Position numbers and translations under genes: made by a program. 64,000 nucleotides of DNA from Azospirillum sp. 47_25 (GTDB taxonomy: Bacteria; Pseudomonadota; Alphaproteobacteria; RF32; CAG-239), in the NCBI GenBank assembly GCA_001917125.1, contig MNTU01000017.1:62001-126000 (forward strand), written 5' to 3'. The notes under the pieces were generated by a model. It had not been told where the DNA came from, did not search any database, and was given only the letters and a program-made list of their open reading frames with translations. This document shows positions 52,100-60,858 of the stretch, piece by piece (the stretch's first letter is position 1; the number at the start of each line of letters is the position of its first letter).

Positions 52100-54535
52100 A
52101 TGACAATCTCCAAATTAAAAAGAGAAGAGCTTTACCGGGTATGCGACCCCAAAAAATTTGACTTTACCAGTACCGCAGACCTTGAAGAACGCCTGTCGGC
52201 TCTCGGACAGGACCGTGCTATCAGCGCCGTAGAGCTGGGCATTAACATCAAGTCTAAAGGATATAATCTGTTCTGTCTGGGGCCGGAAGGCACCGGAAAG
52301 ACAAGTCTGGTCAAGCGTATTCTCGAAAAAGAGGCCAAAAGCCGCCCAACTCCGGACGACTGGGCTTATGTTTACAATTTTGAAGAACCCTATAAACCGA
52401 TTGCAATTAATTTTCCTGCCGGAGAAGCGAGCGAATTTGCCAAAGACATCGATAAACTGATTGAAGAACTGAGCACTTCAATCAACGCCATCCTTGACAG
52501 CGATGAATATAAAGCGGCCGAAACCATTATTAAGGAAAAATACAAGCAGAAAAAAGAAGAATATATCCGCCTGTTGCAGAAAAAGGCCAAAGGCAAAAGC
52601 GTTTCTCTGCTGCATATGCCGGTCGGCCTTGTGGTTGCCCCGGTTAAGAACGGCGAAGTTTTGAGTCCGGACGCTTTCGACGAACTTCCCGAAGAAGAAA
52701 AGAAGTCGCTGATTGAAGACCTTAACTATATGCAGGAGGAAATCGAAAACACCGCGCAGGATCTGCCGAGCTGGGAAGACAAACAGCGCAAAGAATCCCA
52801 GCAGCTGCGTGAGAAGTTCATTAAAGCGGCGGTAAAAAATCCGATCGACGCTTTGCGCCATAAGCACAAAAGCCATAAAGGGGCGGTTGAATTTCTTAAA
52901 AACATTCAAAAACACATTATCGACAATATTGACGATTTTCTGCCCGCTTCCGAACAGCCGGCCGCTTCCGAAGAAGGCGATCCGTTGTCGGCTTTGCTGA
53001 ATCGGATGAACAAGTCTGAAGACGACAAGTTCTCCAAACTGAAAGTCAATGTAATTGTCAAAAACGAAAAAGATGCCGGTGCGCCGATCGTTCTGCTTGA
53101 CCACCCGACCCAGGCCAATCTGGTCGGTCGCGTGGAACGAATCCAACAATACGGCGCTTTGGTCACCGACTTTACTCTGATTAAGGCCGGCGCCCTGCAT
53201 CGCGCCAACGGCGGCTTTCTGTTAATGGATGCCCGTAAGCTTCTGTTGCAGCCTTATTCCTGGGATTCTCTGAAACGCGCTTTGGCCTCCAAAACGGTAA
53301 AAATTGAAACCCCGAGCGACGAAACCTGCTTTACCACGATTTCGCTCGATCCCTGCCCTATTCCGCTGGACGTCAAGGTTATTCTGACCGGCGACGAAGA
53401 ACTTTATGAAATGCTGACAGAGCGTGACCCGGATTTCTGCGATTATTTCAAAGTTGAAGCCGACTTCGGCGTGCTGATGGACAGAACCTTTGAAAACGAG
53501 GTTGAATATGCCAAATTAATCGGTTCACTTTCCAAAAAGAAAAAAATCCGTTCACTCAACAAACAGGCCGTCGCCAAAGTTATTGAATATTCTTCGCGGC
53601 TGGCCGAAGATTCCGAAAAGCTGACCGCGCATATCGCGTCCATCGGCGATTTGCTGCGGGAGGCCGATTTCTGGGCCCGCAAATCAAAAGCCAATCAGAT
53701 CGGCAAAAATCACATTGAGCAAGCTATTTCCGAACAAATTTACCGCAGTGACCGCATTAAGCAGGCCATGCTGGAACAGATTGACAAAGGAACTATTCTG
53801 ATTGACGTGGAAGGTGCCAAAGTCGGTCAGATTAACGGTCTGGTCGTTTATAACTTTTCGCGCAATTCTTTCGGCAAGCCCTCGCGCATTACCACCCAGG
53901 TACGGATGGGCAAAGGCGAATTCATCGACATTGAGCGGGAAATTCAGATGAGCGGTCCGATTCATACCAAAGGCGTGTTAATTTTATCGTCTCTGATTGC
54001 CAACCGGTTTGCCAAAGAATCGCCGTTGTCTTTGTCGGCTTCGATTGTTTTTGAACAGTCTTACGGCGGCGTTGACGGCGACAGCGCTTCCTCAACCGAA
54101 TATTACTGCCTGTTGTCGGCCATTTCCAATATTCCGATTAAGCAGAATATTGCCGTAACCGGTTCGATTAACCAGTTTGGCGAGATTCAGCCGATCGGCG
54201 GCGCCAATGAAAAAATCGAAGGTTTCTTTGACGTGTGCAAACATCGCGGCCTGACCGGGGACCAAGGCGTTATTATTCCGCGAACCAATGTCAGCTCTCT
54301 GATGCTGCGGGAAGACGTTCTGCAAGCCGTTGAGGAAGGACAGTTCCATATCTGGGCGGTCGATACGGTTGACGACGGCATTGAAATTCTGACCGGCATG
54401 CCGGCGGGCAAGCCGAACAAGAACGGCGAATATCCAAAAGGAACCGTCAATTATGCGGTTCAGAAAGGGTTGGAACATTATTACAAATGTTATGTTCGTT
54501 ATGCCAGAGAGACCCACGGCTGTCTGGGCAAATAA
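52100..54535 (+). CDS. Lon-like ATP-dependent protease (AAA_32/LonB type)
   Basis: An 811-residue AAA+ protease. Walker A GPEGTGKTSL near residue 65 belongs to the AAA_32 arrangement, which has a long helical insertion (about 130-300) and no Lon N-domain. The proteolytic domain has EQSYGGVDGDSASSTEYY (catalytic Ser) and GAVTGSINQFGEIQPIGGAN-like sequence with the downstream Lys in NEKIEGFF. ATG 52100 (AGGGA about 10 bases upstream) is preferred to ATG 52079. Likely removes damaged proteins. Confidence 0.88.
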   Translation: MTISKLKREELYRVCDPKKFDFTSTADLEERLSALGQDRAISAVELGINIKSKGYNLFCLGPEGTGKTSLVKRILEKEAKSRPTPDDWAYVYNFEEPYKPIAINFPAGEASEFAKDIDKLIEELSTSINAILDSDEYKAAETIIKEKYKQKKEEYIRLLQKKAKGKSVSLLHMPVGLVVAPVKNGEVLSPDAFDELPEEEKKSLIEDLNYMQEEIENTAQDLPSWEDKQRKESQQLREKFIKAAVKNPIDALRHKHKSHKGAVEFLKNIQKHIIDNIDDFLPASEQPAASEEGDPLSALLNRMNKSEDDKFSKLKVNVIVKNEKDAGAPIVLLDHPTQANLVGRVERIQQYGALVTDFTLIKAGALHRANGGFLLMDARKLLLQPYSWDSLKRALASKTVKIETPSDETCFTTISLDPCPIPLDVKVILTGDEELYEMLTERDPDFCDYFKVEADFGVLMDRTFENEVEYAKLIGSLSKKKKIRSLNKQAVAKVIEYSSRLAEDSEKLTAHIASIGDLLREADFWARKSKANQIGKNHIEQAISEQIYRSDRIKQAMLEQIDKGTILIDVEGAKVGQINGLVVYNFSRNSFGKPSRITTQVRMGKGEFIDIEREIQMSGPIHTKGVLILSSLIANRFAKESPLSLSASIVFEQSYGGVDGDSASSTEYYCLLSAISNIPIKQNIAVTGSINQFGEIQPIGGANEKIEGFFDVCKHRGLTGDQGVIIPRTNVSSLMLREDVLQAVEEGQFHIWAVDTVDDGIEILTGMPAGKPNKNGEYPKGTVNYAVQKGLEHYYKCYVRYARETHGCLGK

Positions 54536-54556
54536 ATTTCGTTTTGCCTTAAGCAT

Positions 54557-54584
54557 AAAACCGCCGCCCAACCGCGGCGGTTTT
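54557..54584 (+). terminator. Terminator after the Lon-like protease gene
   Basis: AAAACCGCCGC and GCGGCGGTTTT pair around CCAACC. Confidence 0.88.
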
Positions 54585-54671
54585 ATATTTCATATAAAAT
54601 ATTTGCTTGTATTTAAGCCGGCGGCGTATAAAATCAACGTCAGGAGACAACAGCGGCAACGGGGGAATGAG

Positions 54672-55667
54672 ATGAAAAGAATCGGTATCATCGGAACAGG
54701 AATTTTCGGAACGGCATTGGCCCTGACGGCGGCGCGCGCCGGCTGCAGCGTTCTTTGCTGGGCTCGAAATCAGGAAATTTCCGATGATATTAACCTGAGA
54801 CATCTTAATTCCAAATATCTGCCGAATATCCCTTTGCCCGATGCCATTCGGGCAACATCTTCCCTGTCGGACGTTTTTGATTTTACCGATACGGTTTTAC
54901 TGACGACTTCGGCCCAATCGACCAGAAGCGTGCTTCAGGCGATGAAACCGTTTGTCAAAGAGAACGGCATTATTGTTCTTTGTGCCAAAGGAATCGAGGA
55001 AAACAGCGGCAAAATGCTGTCGGAAGTTGCGCGGGAAGAAGTGCCTGCGGCAGTGATTGCTGTGTTATCGGGGCCGGGTTTTGCCATTGATATTGCCCGG
55101 CAGAAACTGGCCTGCGTTACGATTGCCTGCGACAGACCGGGAATCGCGGCCAAATTGACCGAACTGCTGGCAACGCCTTATTTTCGTCCCTATACGACAG
55201 CAGATATGATTTCTCCGCAAATCGGCGGGAGCGTTAAAAACGTAATTGCAATTGCCTCGGGCGTGATTGAAGGGGCCGCTTTCGGCGACGGTGCCCGGGC
55301 TGCACTGATTACCCGGGGACTGAATGAAATGGGTCGGTTGTCCAAAGCTTTGGGCGGCCTGCCGACCACAATGATGGGCATGAGCGGACTGGGTGATTTG
55401 GTTTTAACGGCCAATTGTTCTCAATCGCGCAATTTCAGTTTCGGTTATGCCGTCGGCACCTGCGGAGAAGCGCAAAAAGTAATTGCGGAAAACACCCGGA
55501 CCGTCGAAGGCCTGCACACCGCCAAAGCCGTGTTGAAACTGGCACGCAAGCTGGGGGTTGAAATGCCGATTTGCGAAATGGTCAACAAAGTCCTGTTTGA
55601 AAACTTTCCGCTCAAAGCGGCCATGGAAGAGCTGATGAACCGTCCTTACAAAGAAGAAGGATTTTAA
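54672..55667 (+). CDS. gpsA: Glycerol-3-phosphate dehydrogenase [NAD(P)+]
   Basis: Makes sn-glycerol 3-phosphate for phospholipids, 331 residues. The Rossmann loop is IGIIGTGIFGTALAL. Later motifs are VLSGPGFAIDIA, the catalytic Lys region IGGSVKNVIAIASG, and FGDGARAALITRGLNEM, then GMSGLGDLVLTANCSQSRN. ATG 54672 (GGGGGAATGAG upstream) begins the conserved fold; frames open farther upstream overlap a terminator. It converges with the J-domain gene across two bases. Confidence 0.95.
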   Translation: MKRIGIIGTGIFGTALALTAARAGCSVLCWARNQEISDDINLRHLNSKYLPNIPLPDAIRATSSLSDVFDFTDTVLLTTSAQSTRSVLQAMKPFVKENGIIVLCAKGIEENSGKMLSEVAREEVPAAVIAVLSGPGFAIDIARQKLACVTIACDRPGIAAKLTELLATPYFRPYTTADMISPQIGGSVKNVIAIASGVIEGAAFGDGARAALITRGLNEMGRLSKALGGLPTTMMGMSGLGDLVLTANCSQSRNFSFGYAVGTCGEAQKVIAENTRTVEGLHTAKAVLKLARKLGVEMPICEMVNKVLFENFPLKAAMEELMNRPYKEEGF

Positions 55668-55669
55668 AA

Positions 55670-56215
55670 TCAGGAAAGTTTGGCCAACAGCAGACTGTAT
55701 GCATTCGTGAGCTGTTTGAATTTTTCTTCGGCGTCTTTGTCGCCCTGATTGGTATCCGGGTGATATTTTTTTGCCAGTTTTTTATATTGGCGCTTCAGGC
55801 TCTCCAAACTGACTTCGGATATTTTAAGCTCCATGATTTCAAGGCATTTGCGTTCTTCCGCATTATACATAATTTCATCGTCGATGGCGCTGTAATCCGT
55901 TGCATATTCGCCAAAGAAGCCAAAATCATCCTTAAAACTGTAGCCGTGCTTATAGCGTACTTTGGAACGGAAGCCTTTAAAATGCATACGGGCTTTCGGG
56001 CCTTCGTCCTCTTCGGGAATTTCGCCGGCATAATAATTCCACTGCGCGTTATATTCCTGAACATGCTCCAGACAAAACCAATAATAATCTTTTAATTTAC
56101 GGTCTTTGGGCGCACGGTATTCGCCCGCCTTTTCACAGCCGGGATGATCGCATTTGCGCTCCGTACCTTCATTCTGGGGCGCAAAATATTTACGCGGGCG
56201 TTTTATCTTTTTCAT
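55670..56215 (-). CDS. J-domain protein with N-terminal Cys cluster
   Basis: A 181-residue Hsp40-like protein with the J domain at the C-terminus (about 125-181), with the HPD motif in [20 protein letters not shown]. The N-terminal half has CDHPGC and a later FCLEHV, a likely zinc site, plus an aromatic stretch NAQWNYYAG. This order is typical of a J-protein found in alphaproteobacteria; its client is unknown. It is the third Hsp40 gene in the window. Confidence 0.8.
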   Translation of the reverse strand: MKKIKRPRKYFAPQNEGTERKCDHPGCEKAGEYRAPKDRKLKDYYWFCLEHVQEYNAQWNYYAGEIPEEDEGPKARMHFKGFRSKVRYKHGYSFKDDFGFFGEYATDYSAIDDEIMYNAEERKCLEIMELKISEVSLESLKRQYKKLAKKYHPDTNQGDKDAEEKFKQLTNAYSLLLAKLS

Positions 56216-56342
56216 TTGTTGTCAGTTTATTTTATTTGCTCTCTTTAATTGTATATTAAGTTTTGTCGCTTTATTATTAGCGCAATGTGATTTTAATGGC
56301 AACCTCTTAAAATCTATTTTGAAAGAATAGACTGAGCAAAAA

Positions 56343-56654
56343 ATGACCAAATTACTCAAACGCATTATTATTATCAACCAAAGGCGAACCAGCATGCGCC
56401 TCTGCCAAGAGGAATGGAATGCCCTGGATGACATCTGCCGCACCGAAAAAACCAATCGGAACACGCTTATCGGGCTGCTGGAAAATATTCCCGACCGCAA
56501 ACTCGGCCTGACTTATCTGACGCGGCTGTTTATGCTGATGTATTACCGTGATGCGGCAGAAAAAGCCCGACAGAACGGTTTGCCGGTTTCAAATTCCCGC
56601 ATCAGCCAGATTTTGCTGCGGATAGAAAAACTCCCCCATGATTCTCAGAAATAA
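56343..56654 (+). CDS. RHH_4-type ribbon-helix-helix protein
   Basis: A 103-residue protein matching the ribbon-helix-helix group found in alphaproteobacteria: a strand IIIINQRRTSMRLCQEEWNA, a helix LDDICRTEKTNRNTLIGLLE, and a second part LTRLFMLMYYRDAAEK. It probably binds DNA as a dimer. ATG 56343 has no clear ribosome site (GAGCAAAA). It overlaps the convergent UbiB-like gene by 10 bp. Confidence 0.7.
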   Translation: MTKLLKRIIIINQRRTSMRLCQEEWNALDDICRTEKTNRNTLIGLLENIPDRKLGLTYLTRLFMLMYYRDAAEKARQNGLPVSNSRISQILLRIEKLPHDSQK

Positions 56655-57742
56655 TAATAAAGAGCATAAGCTGCCAACAGAAGCGGCCCCCAGTAATAGA
56701 AAGAGGCTTTTCTGAACGAAGACTCGCGCAAACGGCGTTTGGAATCCAGCAAATAGGCAATTTCCTGCGGCGAAGTTTCTGCCGGCGAATCGATATGACC
56801 GGCAGACATTCCCAGCTGTTGCAGACGTTTCAGCGTCTGTGCGCCGCGGCGAAGATCATCCGTGGTAAATTCCGGCAGCGGGCAACAGCTGATTTCTTCG
56901 GCCATGGCCGTCAAATCAACCTGCGGACAATAAACCGTCAGCAAATCCAATGCCCGTTTCAGGTCATGTTCCGCCGGGGTCCGGGGTTTGCTGCGTCGGT
57001 GCAGATAATCAAGCGCCCGAGCCCGCAAAGACGAATCGACATCTTTCAACAACGAAAAATCAAGCCAGGCCACCTTTCCTTCCGCATCACAGGCGATTGC
57101 CGGCCAATCAAGCACCAGCAGCGATTTCCAATAGAAAAGACGGAAGAAAATTTCCGCCAGGTTTTGCTGGGCCTTTTCTTTCAGACACATTGTATATTCT
57201 GTCGGTGCCGAAAAATCCAAAACCAGCCTTTCCTGCGAGGTTTCGGGCCAGTTGACGGCGAATTTCAGGCAACCGGGATATTCGGCGGCAGCACCCGACA
57301 AACGTTCAAGTTCCGCAGCCAGCAGGCGCATATCAAGATTTAAATCCAAATTTTTCTGCAGATCGCCGAAATCAAAATCCGGCCAGTCACGGGCAGCCAG
57401 TTCGGCCAGCAGTTTTTCCCGGCTGCGCCGGTCTTTGGCTGTCAGTGCCGTTTTGAAAATCTCTCCTCCGCGCAGAATTCTTTCCGGCAGGCGGGGCGGA
57501 CAGGTTTTATAGTTGAGCGCCAGTCTGACTGCCAGCACCGCAGCCATCGACTGCGGATTTTTCTGCAAATAATCAATCACGCGCCGAACCGGCGGGCGAG
57601 CGGAAGGTCGGCGCAGGAGGGAGGCCAGCGGCAAATTGGCCCGGAACGTCTGCAGCGGGCGCAGCAAAAACAGCAAATCATGACGGGCAAAGTGATTTGC
57701 TAACTTTTGCTTTTTTAAGAATTGTAAAAATTCATTTATCAT
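56645..57742 (-). CDS. Degenerate UbiB (ABC1/ADCK)-like protein
   Basis: UbiB is an atypical kinase-like ATPase needed for ubiquinone synthesis. This 365-residue protein keeps the outline: an N-terminal HFARHDLLFLLRPL, then LDLNLDMRLLAAELERLSG with KFAVNWPETSQERLVLDF, and VLDWPAIACDAEGKVAWLDF where UbiB has its HADPHPGN and DFG motifs, and a C-terminal membrane helix. The KxGQ motif, the HADxHPGN loop and the Gly of DFG (here DFS) are missing. It lies beside mutM, as ubiB often does in alphaproteobacteria. Confidence 0.6.
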   Translation of the reverse strand: MINEFLQFLKKQKLANHFARHDLLFLLRPLQTFRANLPLASLLRRPSARPPVRRVIDYLQKNPQSMAAVLAVRLALNYKTCPPRLPERILRGGEIFKTALTAKDRRSREKLLAELAARDWPDFDFGDLQKNLDLNLDMRLLAAELERLSGAAAEYPGCLKFAVNWPETSQERLVLDFSAPTEYTMCLKEKAQQNLAEIFFRLFYWKSLLVLDWPAIACDAEGKVAWLDFSLLKDVDSSLRARALDYLHRRSKPRTPAEHDLKRALDLLTVYCPQVDLTAMAEEISCCPLPEFTTDDLRRGAQTLKRLQQLGMSAGHIDSPAETSPQEIAYLLDSKRRLRESSFRKASFYYWGPLLLAAYALYYYF

Positions 57743-57803
57743 TTATAATACTTTCGCAAAAGCGGCCGCAACCGTGCGGCGGCAATATCTGTTTGAGGAC
57801 GCA

Positions 57804-58643
57804 ATGCCTGAATTACCTGAAGTCGAAACGATTAAGTCCGCCATCCAAAAAGGAATCGGTGACTCCAATATAACCAGAGTCAGCGTAAACAACAATCGCT
57901 TTCGCGAAATTATTCCGGAAGATTTTGCGGCGAAAATTACCGGCGCCCGCATTACAGGTTACCGGCGAATCGCCAAATATATTGTCATTTCGCTGGATAA
58001 CGGCTTGAGCATCGTCTGGCATTTGGGTATGAGCGGTAGAGTCAAAATCAGCGACAGTCTGCCCGACAAACTCGACAAGCATGACCATGTGGTGATTGAA
58101 ACGAGCGGCGGCGTTCTTATTTATAACGATGCCCGACGGTTCGGCATGATGACTTACTGCATTTCTGACAAGCTGGCCGAATTTCCCGCTTTCAAACACA
58201 CGGGAATCGACCCTTTTGACCAACGGCTGACGGCAGAATATCTGTACGAGAAGCTGAAAAACAAAAAAACGGCCATCAAAATTGCCCTGCTGGATCAGGA
58301 GATTATCTGCGGAATCGGCAATATATATGCCTCCGAAGCTTTGTTCGGCGCCTCCATTCTGCCGACACGAGAGGCCGGCAGCCTCAGCCGGACGGAATGC
58401 GGCAAACTGCTGAAAGCGGTACGCGAAGTTTTGGAAAAAGCAATCAAGGCCGGCGGTTCGACACTGCGCGATTACCGCAAGCCGGACGGCAGTCTCGGTT
58501 ATTTTCAGAACCAGCACTGCGTTTACAACAAAACCGGACAGCCCTGCCCGGGCTGCACCTGCTCTCCGGCCCGCACCGGGGGAATCAGGAAAATCGTTCA
58601 GGGCGGACGTTCAACCTTTTACTGTCCCACCAAACAAAAGTGA
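57804..58643 (+). CDS. mutM: Formamidopyrimidine-DNA glycosylase
   Basis: Base-excision repair of 8-oxoguanine, 279 residues. Pro2 (nucleophile) and Glu3 lie in PELPEVETIK. Other features are KYIVISLDNGLSIVWHLGMSG, QEIICGIGNIYASEALFGA and GGSTLRDYRKPDGSLGYF. The zinc finger is CPGC, a short insertion, then FYCPTKQ: the last Cys of the usual CPxC is Lys, while the insertion adds a Cys. ATG 57804 with GAGGACGCA just before is required for the Pro2 enzyme. Confidence 0.93.
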   Translation: MPELPEVETIKSAIQKGIGDSNITRVSVNNNRFREIIPEDFAAKITGARITGYRRIAKYIVISLDNGLSIVWHLGMSGRVKISDSLPDKLDKHDHVVIETSGGVLIYNDARRFGMMTYCISDKLAEFPAFKHTGIDPFDQRLTAEYLYEKLKNKKTAIKIALLDQEIICGIGNIYASEALFGASILPTREAGSLSRTECGKLLKAVREVLEKAIKAGGSTLRDYRKPDGSLGYFQNQHCVYNKTGQPCPGCTCSPARTGGIRKIVQGGRSTFYCPTKQK

Positions 58644-58649
58644 AAAGCC

Positions 58650-59027
58650 ATGACAAAAAACATTTATAAATATGCAATCATTTTAGGGGTTCTCTTTTCC
58701 GGCATTGCCGCAACGGCACGGGCCACTACATTTATTGAGGGATTTGAAGACGTTCCTCTGATGGACGGCATGACTCAGATTCAGAAAGACACCATCAGTT
58801 TCGGCAATGAAGAATCGCGCTTTGTCGAAGCTTATCTGACCAGCACAAGGGTCGGCTTTAAGGCCGTGGAAAAGTTTTATGTCAACACTTTGCCGCAGCT
58901 GGGCTGGACTTATCAGGGCCGGCGCGACAATACGCTTATTTTTTACCGCGAGGCGGAAATGCTTGAAATCGTTCAGGAAATAGCACGCCCGCTGGAAGTC
59001 AGAATTACCGTTAAAAGCAAGATGTAG
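58650..59027 (+). CDS. Secreted protein of unknown function beside mutM (125 aa)
   Basis: A signal peptide ends near ATARA-TT. The mature part (about 100 residues) has FIEGFEDVPLMDGMTQI, VGFKAVEKFYVNTLPQLGWT and FYREAEMLEIVQEI. A small exported protein like this is often found between mutM and an enoyl-CoA hydratase gene in alphaproteobacteria. The function is unknown. It begins six bases after mutM and ends eight bases before the hydratase, so all three probably share a transcript. Confidence 0.75.
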   Translation: MTKNIYKYAIILGVLFSGIAATARATTFIEGFEDVPLMDGMTQIQKDTISFGNEESRFVEAYLTSTRVGFKAVEKFYVNTLPQLGWTYQGRRDNTLIFYREAEMLEIVQEIARPLEVRITVKSKM

Positions 59028-59035
59028 AGGTTGTT

Positions 59036-59797
59036 ATGGAATTAAATACCGTTGTCAGCGAGATTAAAGGAAAAGTCGGCATTATTACCCTGAACCGTCC
59101 GAAAGCGCTTAATGCCGTCAGCGAAGAAATGCTGCGGGAACTGACCAGCCAAACCAAAGCTTTTGACGAAGACCCGTGGGTCAGGGCGATTATCATCCGC
59201 GGCAGCGACAAAGCCTTCGCCGCCGGAATTGACGTCAGAGACCTGATCGAAAAAGTCAACAGCAGGGATACCGAACTGCTGAAAATGCACAAATATATGG
59301 AAACTTTTGCCGCCACGCGCAAACCGCTGATTGCCGCCGTCGCCGGTTTTGCATTGGGAATCGGGTGCGAAATCGCGCTGAACTGCGACATCATTCTGGC
59401 CGCGGACAACGCCAAATTCGGCCAGCCGGAACTGAGCCTGGCCTCCATTCCCTGTTTCGGTGCCACTCAGCTGCTGACCAAAGCAATAGGAAAGGCCAAA
59501 GCAATGGAAGTGATTCTCAGCGGACGGGCAATCAACGCGGAAGAGGCCGAACGGACGGGACTCGTCAGCCGGATTATTCCTCTGACGGATTTATACGACG
59601 AATGCTACAAAGTCGCCGCCAAAATCGCCGAACAATCGGATTTGGCGGTCAGCACCGCCAAACAGGCCATTAAACAGGCAGCCGCCAACACGCCGCTGGC
59701 GACAGGAATCGCCCTTGAGAATCAGAGCAGCCGGATGTGCCTGAACAGCGAAGATTTTCGGGAATCGCTGGCCGATTTCATCAGGAAGCATTCCTAA
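59036..59797 (+). CDS. Enoyl-CoA hydratase/isomerase-family protein
   Basis: Crotonase-fold protein of 253 residues. The first oxyanion segment is AFAAGIDVRDL, the second is FALGIGCEIALNCD with the catalytic Glu, and FGQPELSLASIP has the second Glu. The next residues, CFGATQLL, differ from the usual GAGGTQRL. It probably hydrates short-chain enoyl-CoA, as its position next to mutM suggests in alphaproteobacteria. AGAGGTTGTT lies before the ATG. Confidence 0.85.
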   Translation: MELNTVVSEIKGKVGIITLNRPKALNAVSEEMLRELTSQTKAFDEDPWVRAIIIRGSDKAFAAGIDVRDLIEKVNSRDTELLKMHKYMETFAATRKPLIAAVAGFALGIGCEIALNCDIILAADNAKFGQPELSLASIPCFGATQLLTKAIGKAKAMEVILSGRAINAEEAERTGLVSRIIPLTDLYDECYKVAAKIAEQSDLAVSTAKQAIKQAAANTPLATGIALENQSSRMCLNSEDFRESLADFIRKHS

Positions 59798-59924
59798 CGG
59801 CTTAAAAAAGCTTAAAAACGGGTAAGTTTGTGCAAATTAAGTATTGACTTAAGCCCTGCATAGAGTTTATAAAGCATATCAGAATTAAATATCGTTTAAC
59901 TATTTAAATACAGGATTAAAAGAA

Positions 59925-60185
59925 ATGGCCAATCATAAATCGGCAAAGACCAGAATTAAAAGAAACAACAAAAGAGCCGTTATCAACGGTGCACGCAGAA
60001 GCCGCGTCCGCACTTTTGTAAAGAAAGTCATCGCTGCGGTTATGGAAAACAATAAAGAAGCTGCCCAGGCCGCTTTTGCTGTTGCTGAATCCGAATTGAT
60101 GAGAGCCGCCCAGAAGGGTGTCGTTGAAAAACACAATGCTTCTCGTACGGTTTCCCGTCTTTCCAAAAAAATTAAAGCTTTGTAA
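59925..60185 (+). CDS. rpsT: 30S ribosomal protein S20
   Basis: An 86-residue basic helical protein: MANHKSAKTRIKRNNKRAVI, an Arg-rich middle and a C-terminal helix with GVVEKHNASRTVSRLSKKIK. It lies upstream of dnaA, an arrangement often seen in alphaproteobacteria. Weak ribosome site AAAAGAA. Confidence 0.96.
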   Translation: MANHKSAKTRIKRNNKRAVINGARRSRVRTFVKKVIAAVMENNKEAAQAAFAVAESELMRAAQKGVVEKHNASRTVSRLSKKIKAL

Positions 60186-60209
60186 TTTTCACTTTTCAGT
60201 GACATTTTT

Positions 60210-60266
60210 AAACACAAACCGACTTATCCTTTCAAGCTTAAAGGAGATTTTGGTTTGTGTTTTTTT
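60210..60266 (+). terminator. rpsT terminator
   Basis: AAACACAAACC and GGTTTGTGTTT make an 11-bp stem with an internal smaller hairpin (CTTT/AAAG) and a T run after. Confidence 0.85.
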
Positions 60267-60858
60267 GTGCGCAAAATGACAGAATCTGGGCGACTCTGCA
60301 AAAAAGCGCTGTCAAGAAATTTAATTGCAATGTTCTTGAAATGTTCTGTTGTAATTATTTTTTCGGGGCGATAGTATCCAAATCACTTTAGAGAAGTACC
60401 TCGCAAATTTTGATTTTCGAATCTTCCGAATATTATTAAACTTCCTCTTCGGAAAATTGGCATGACGAAGAGAAAACCCACCGGCAGAAAAACCGAACCG
60501 GGACTTGCGGAAAAGGCGCCTTAATGACAAAGAGGAACCCCGGAGGCAAGAGCGGGACAGTTTTTCGGAATGCGGATGCCGCGGCGAAATTTGCCGAAAG
60601 TATCGTCAGAGATATTTAAGGGCAAAAACCAAAGCACCCCGAAAAGCAGACGGGCGAAGTTTGATAAAGGCAGGAAGGCAGATTTCAACAGGCAGAAGCC
60701 GAAACAAAAAACTTGTCAGGCAAATGCTCCGCGAAAGCTGACAGAAAATTAAAATTTAATTTTGTTCGAACCCGGGCAGTAAAAACTTTGGGGAAAGTTA
60801 AACCGGGAAAGAGCGAGATTTATTAGTTTGAAACATAATTTTTAGATGGGGAGATAAA
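60267..60858 (+). other. Gene-free dnaA upstream region
   Basis: No credible gene. Two tiny frames begin MTKRKPTGRK (60463) and MTKRNPGGKS (60524) but lack support. The stretch from 60463 to 60760 is purine-rich with repeated GGCAGAAAAACC-like pieces. GANTC sites lie at 60282, 60292 and 60419. No consensus DnaA box (TTATCCACA) is present, so I cannot call an origin. Confidence 0.5.

Noticed and set aside
60463..60752. Short basic frames before dnaA
   Set aside because: Overlapping frames with biased Lys/Arg content caused by the purine-rich repeat; no ribosome site or conservation evidence.
60186..60858. Chromosomal replication origin
   Set aside because: dnaA lies nearby, but there is no consensus DnaA box cluster and no clear AT-rich unwinding element, so an origin cannot be supported.
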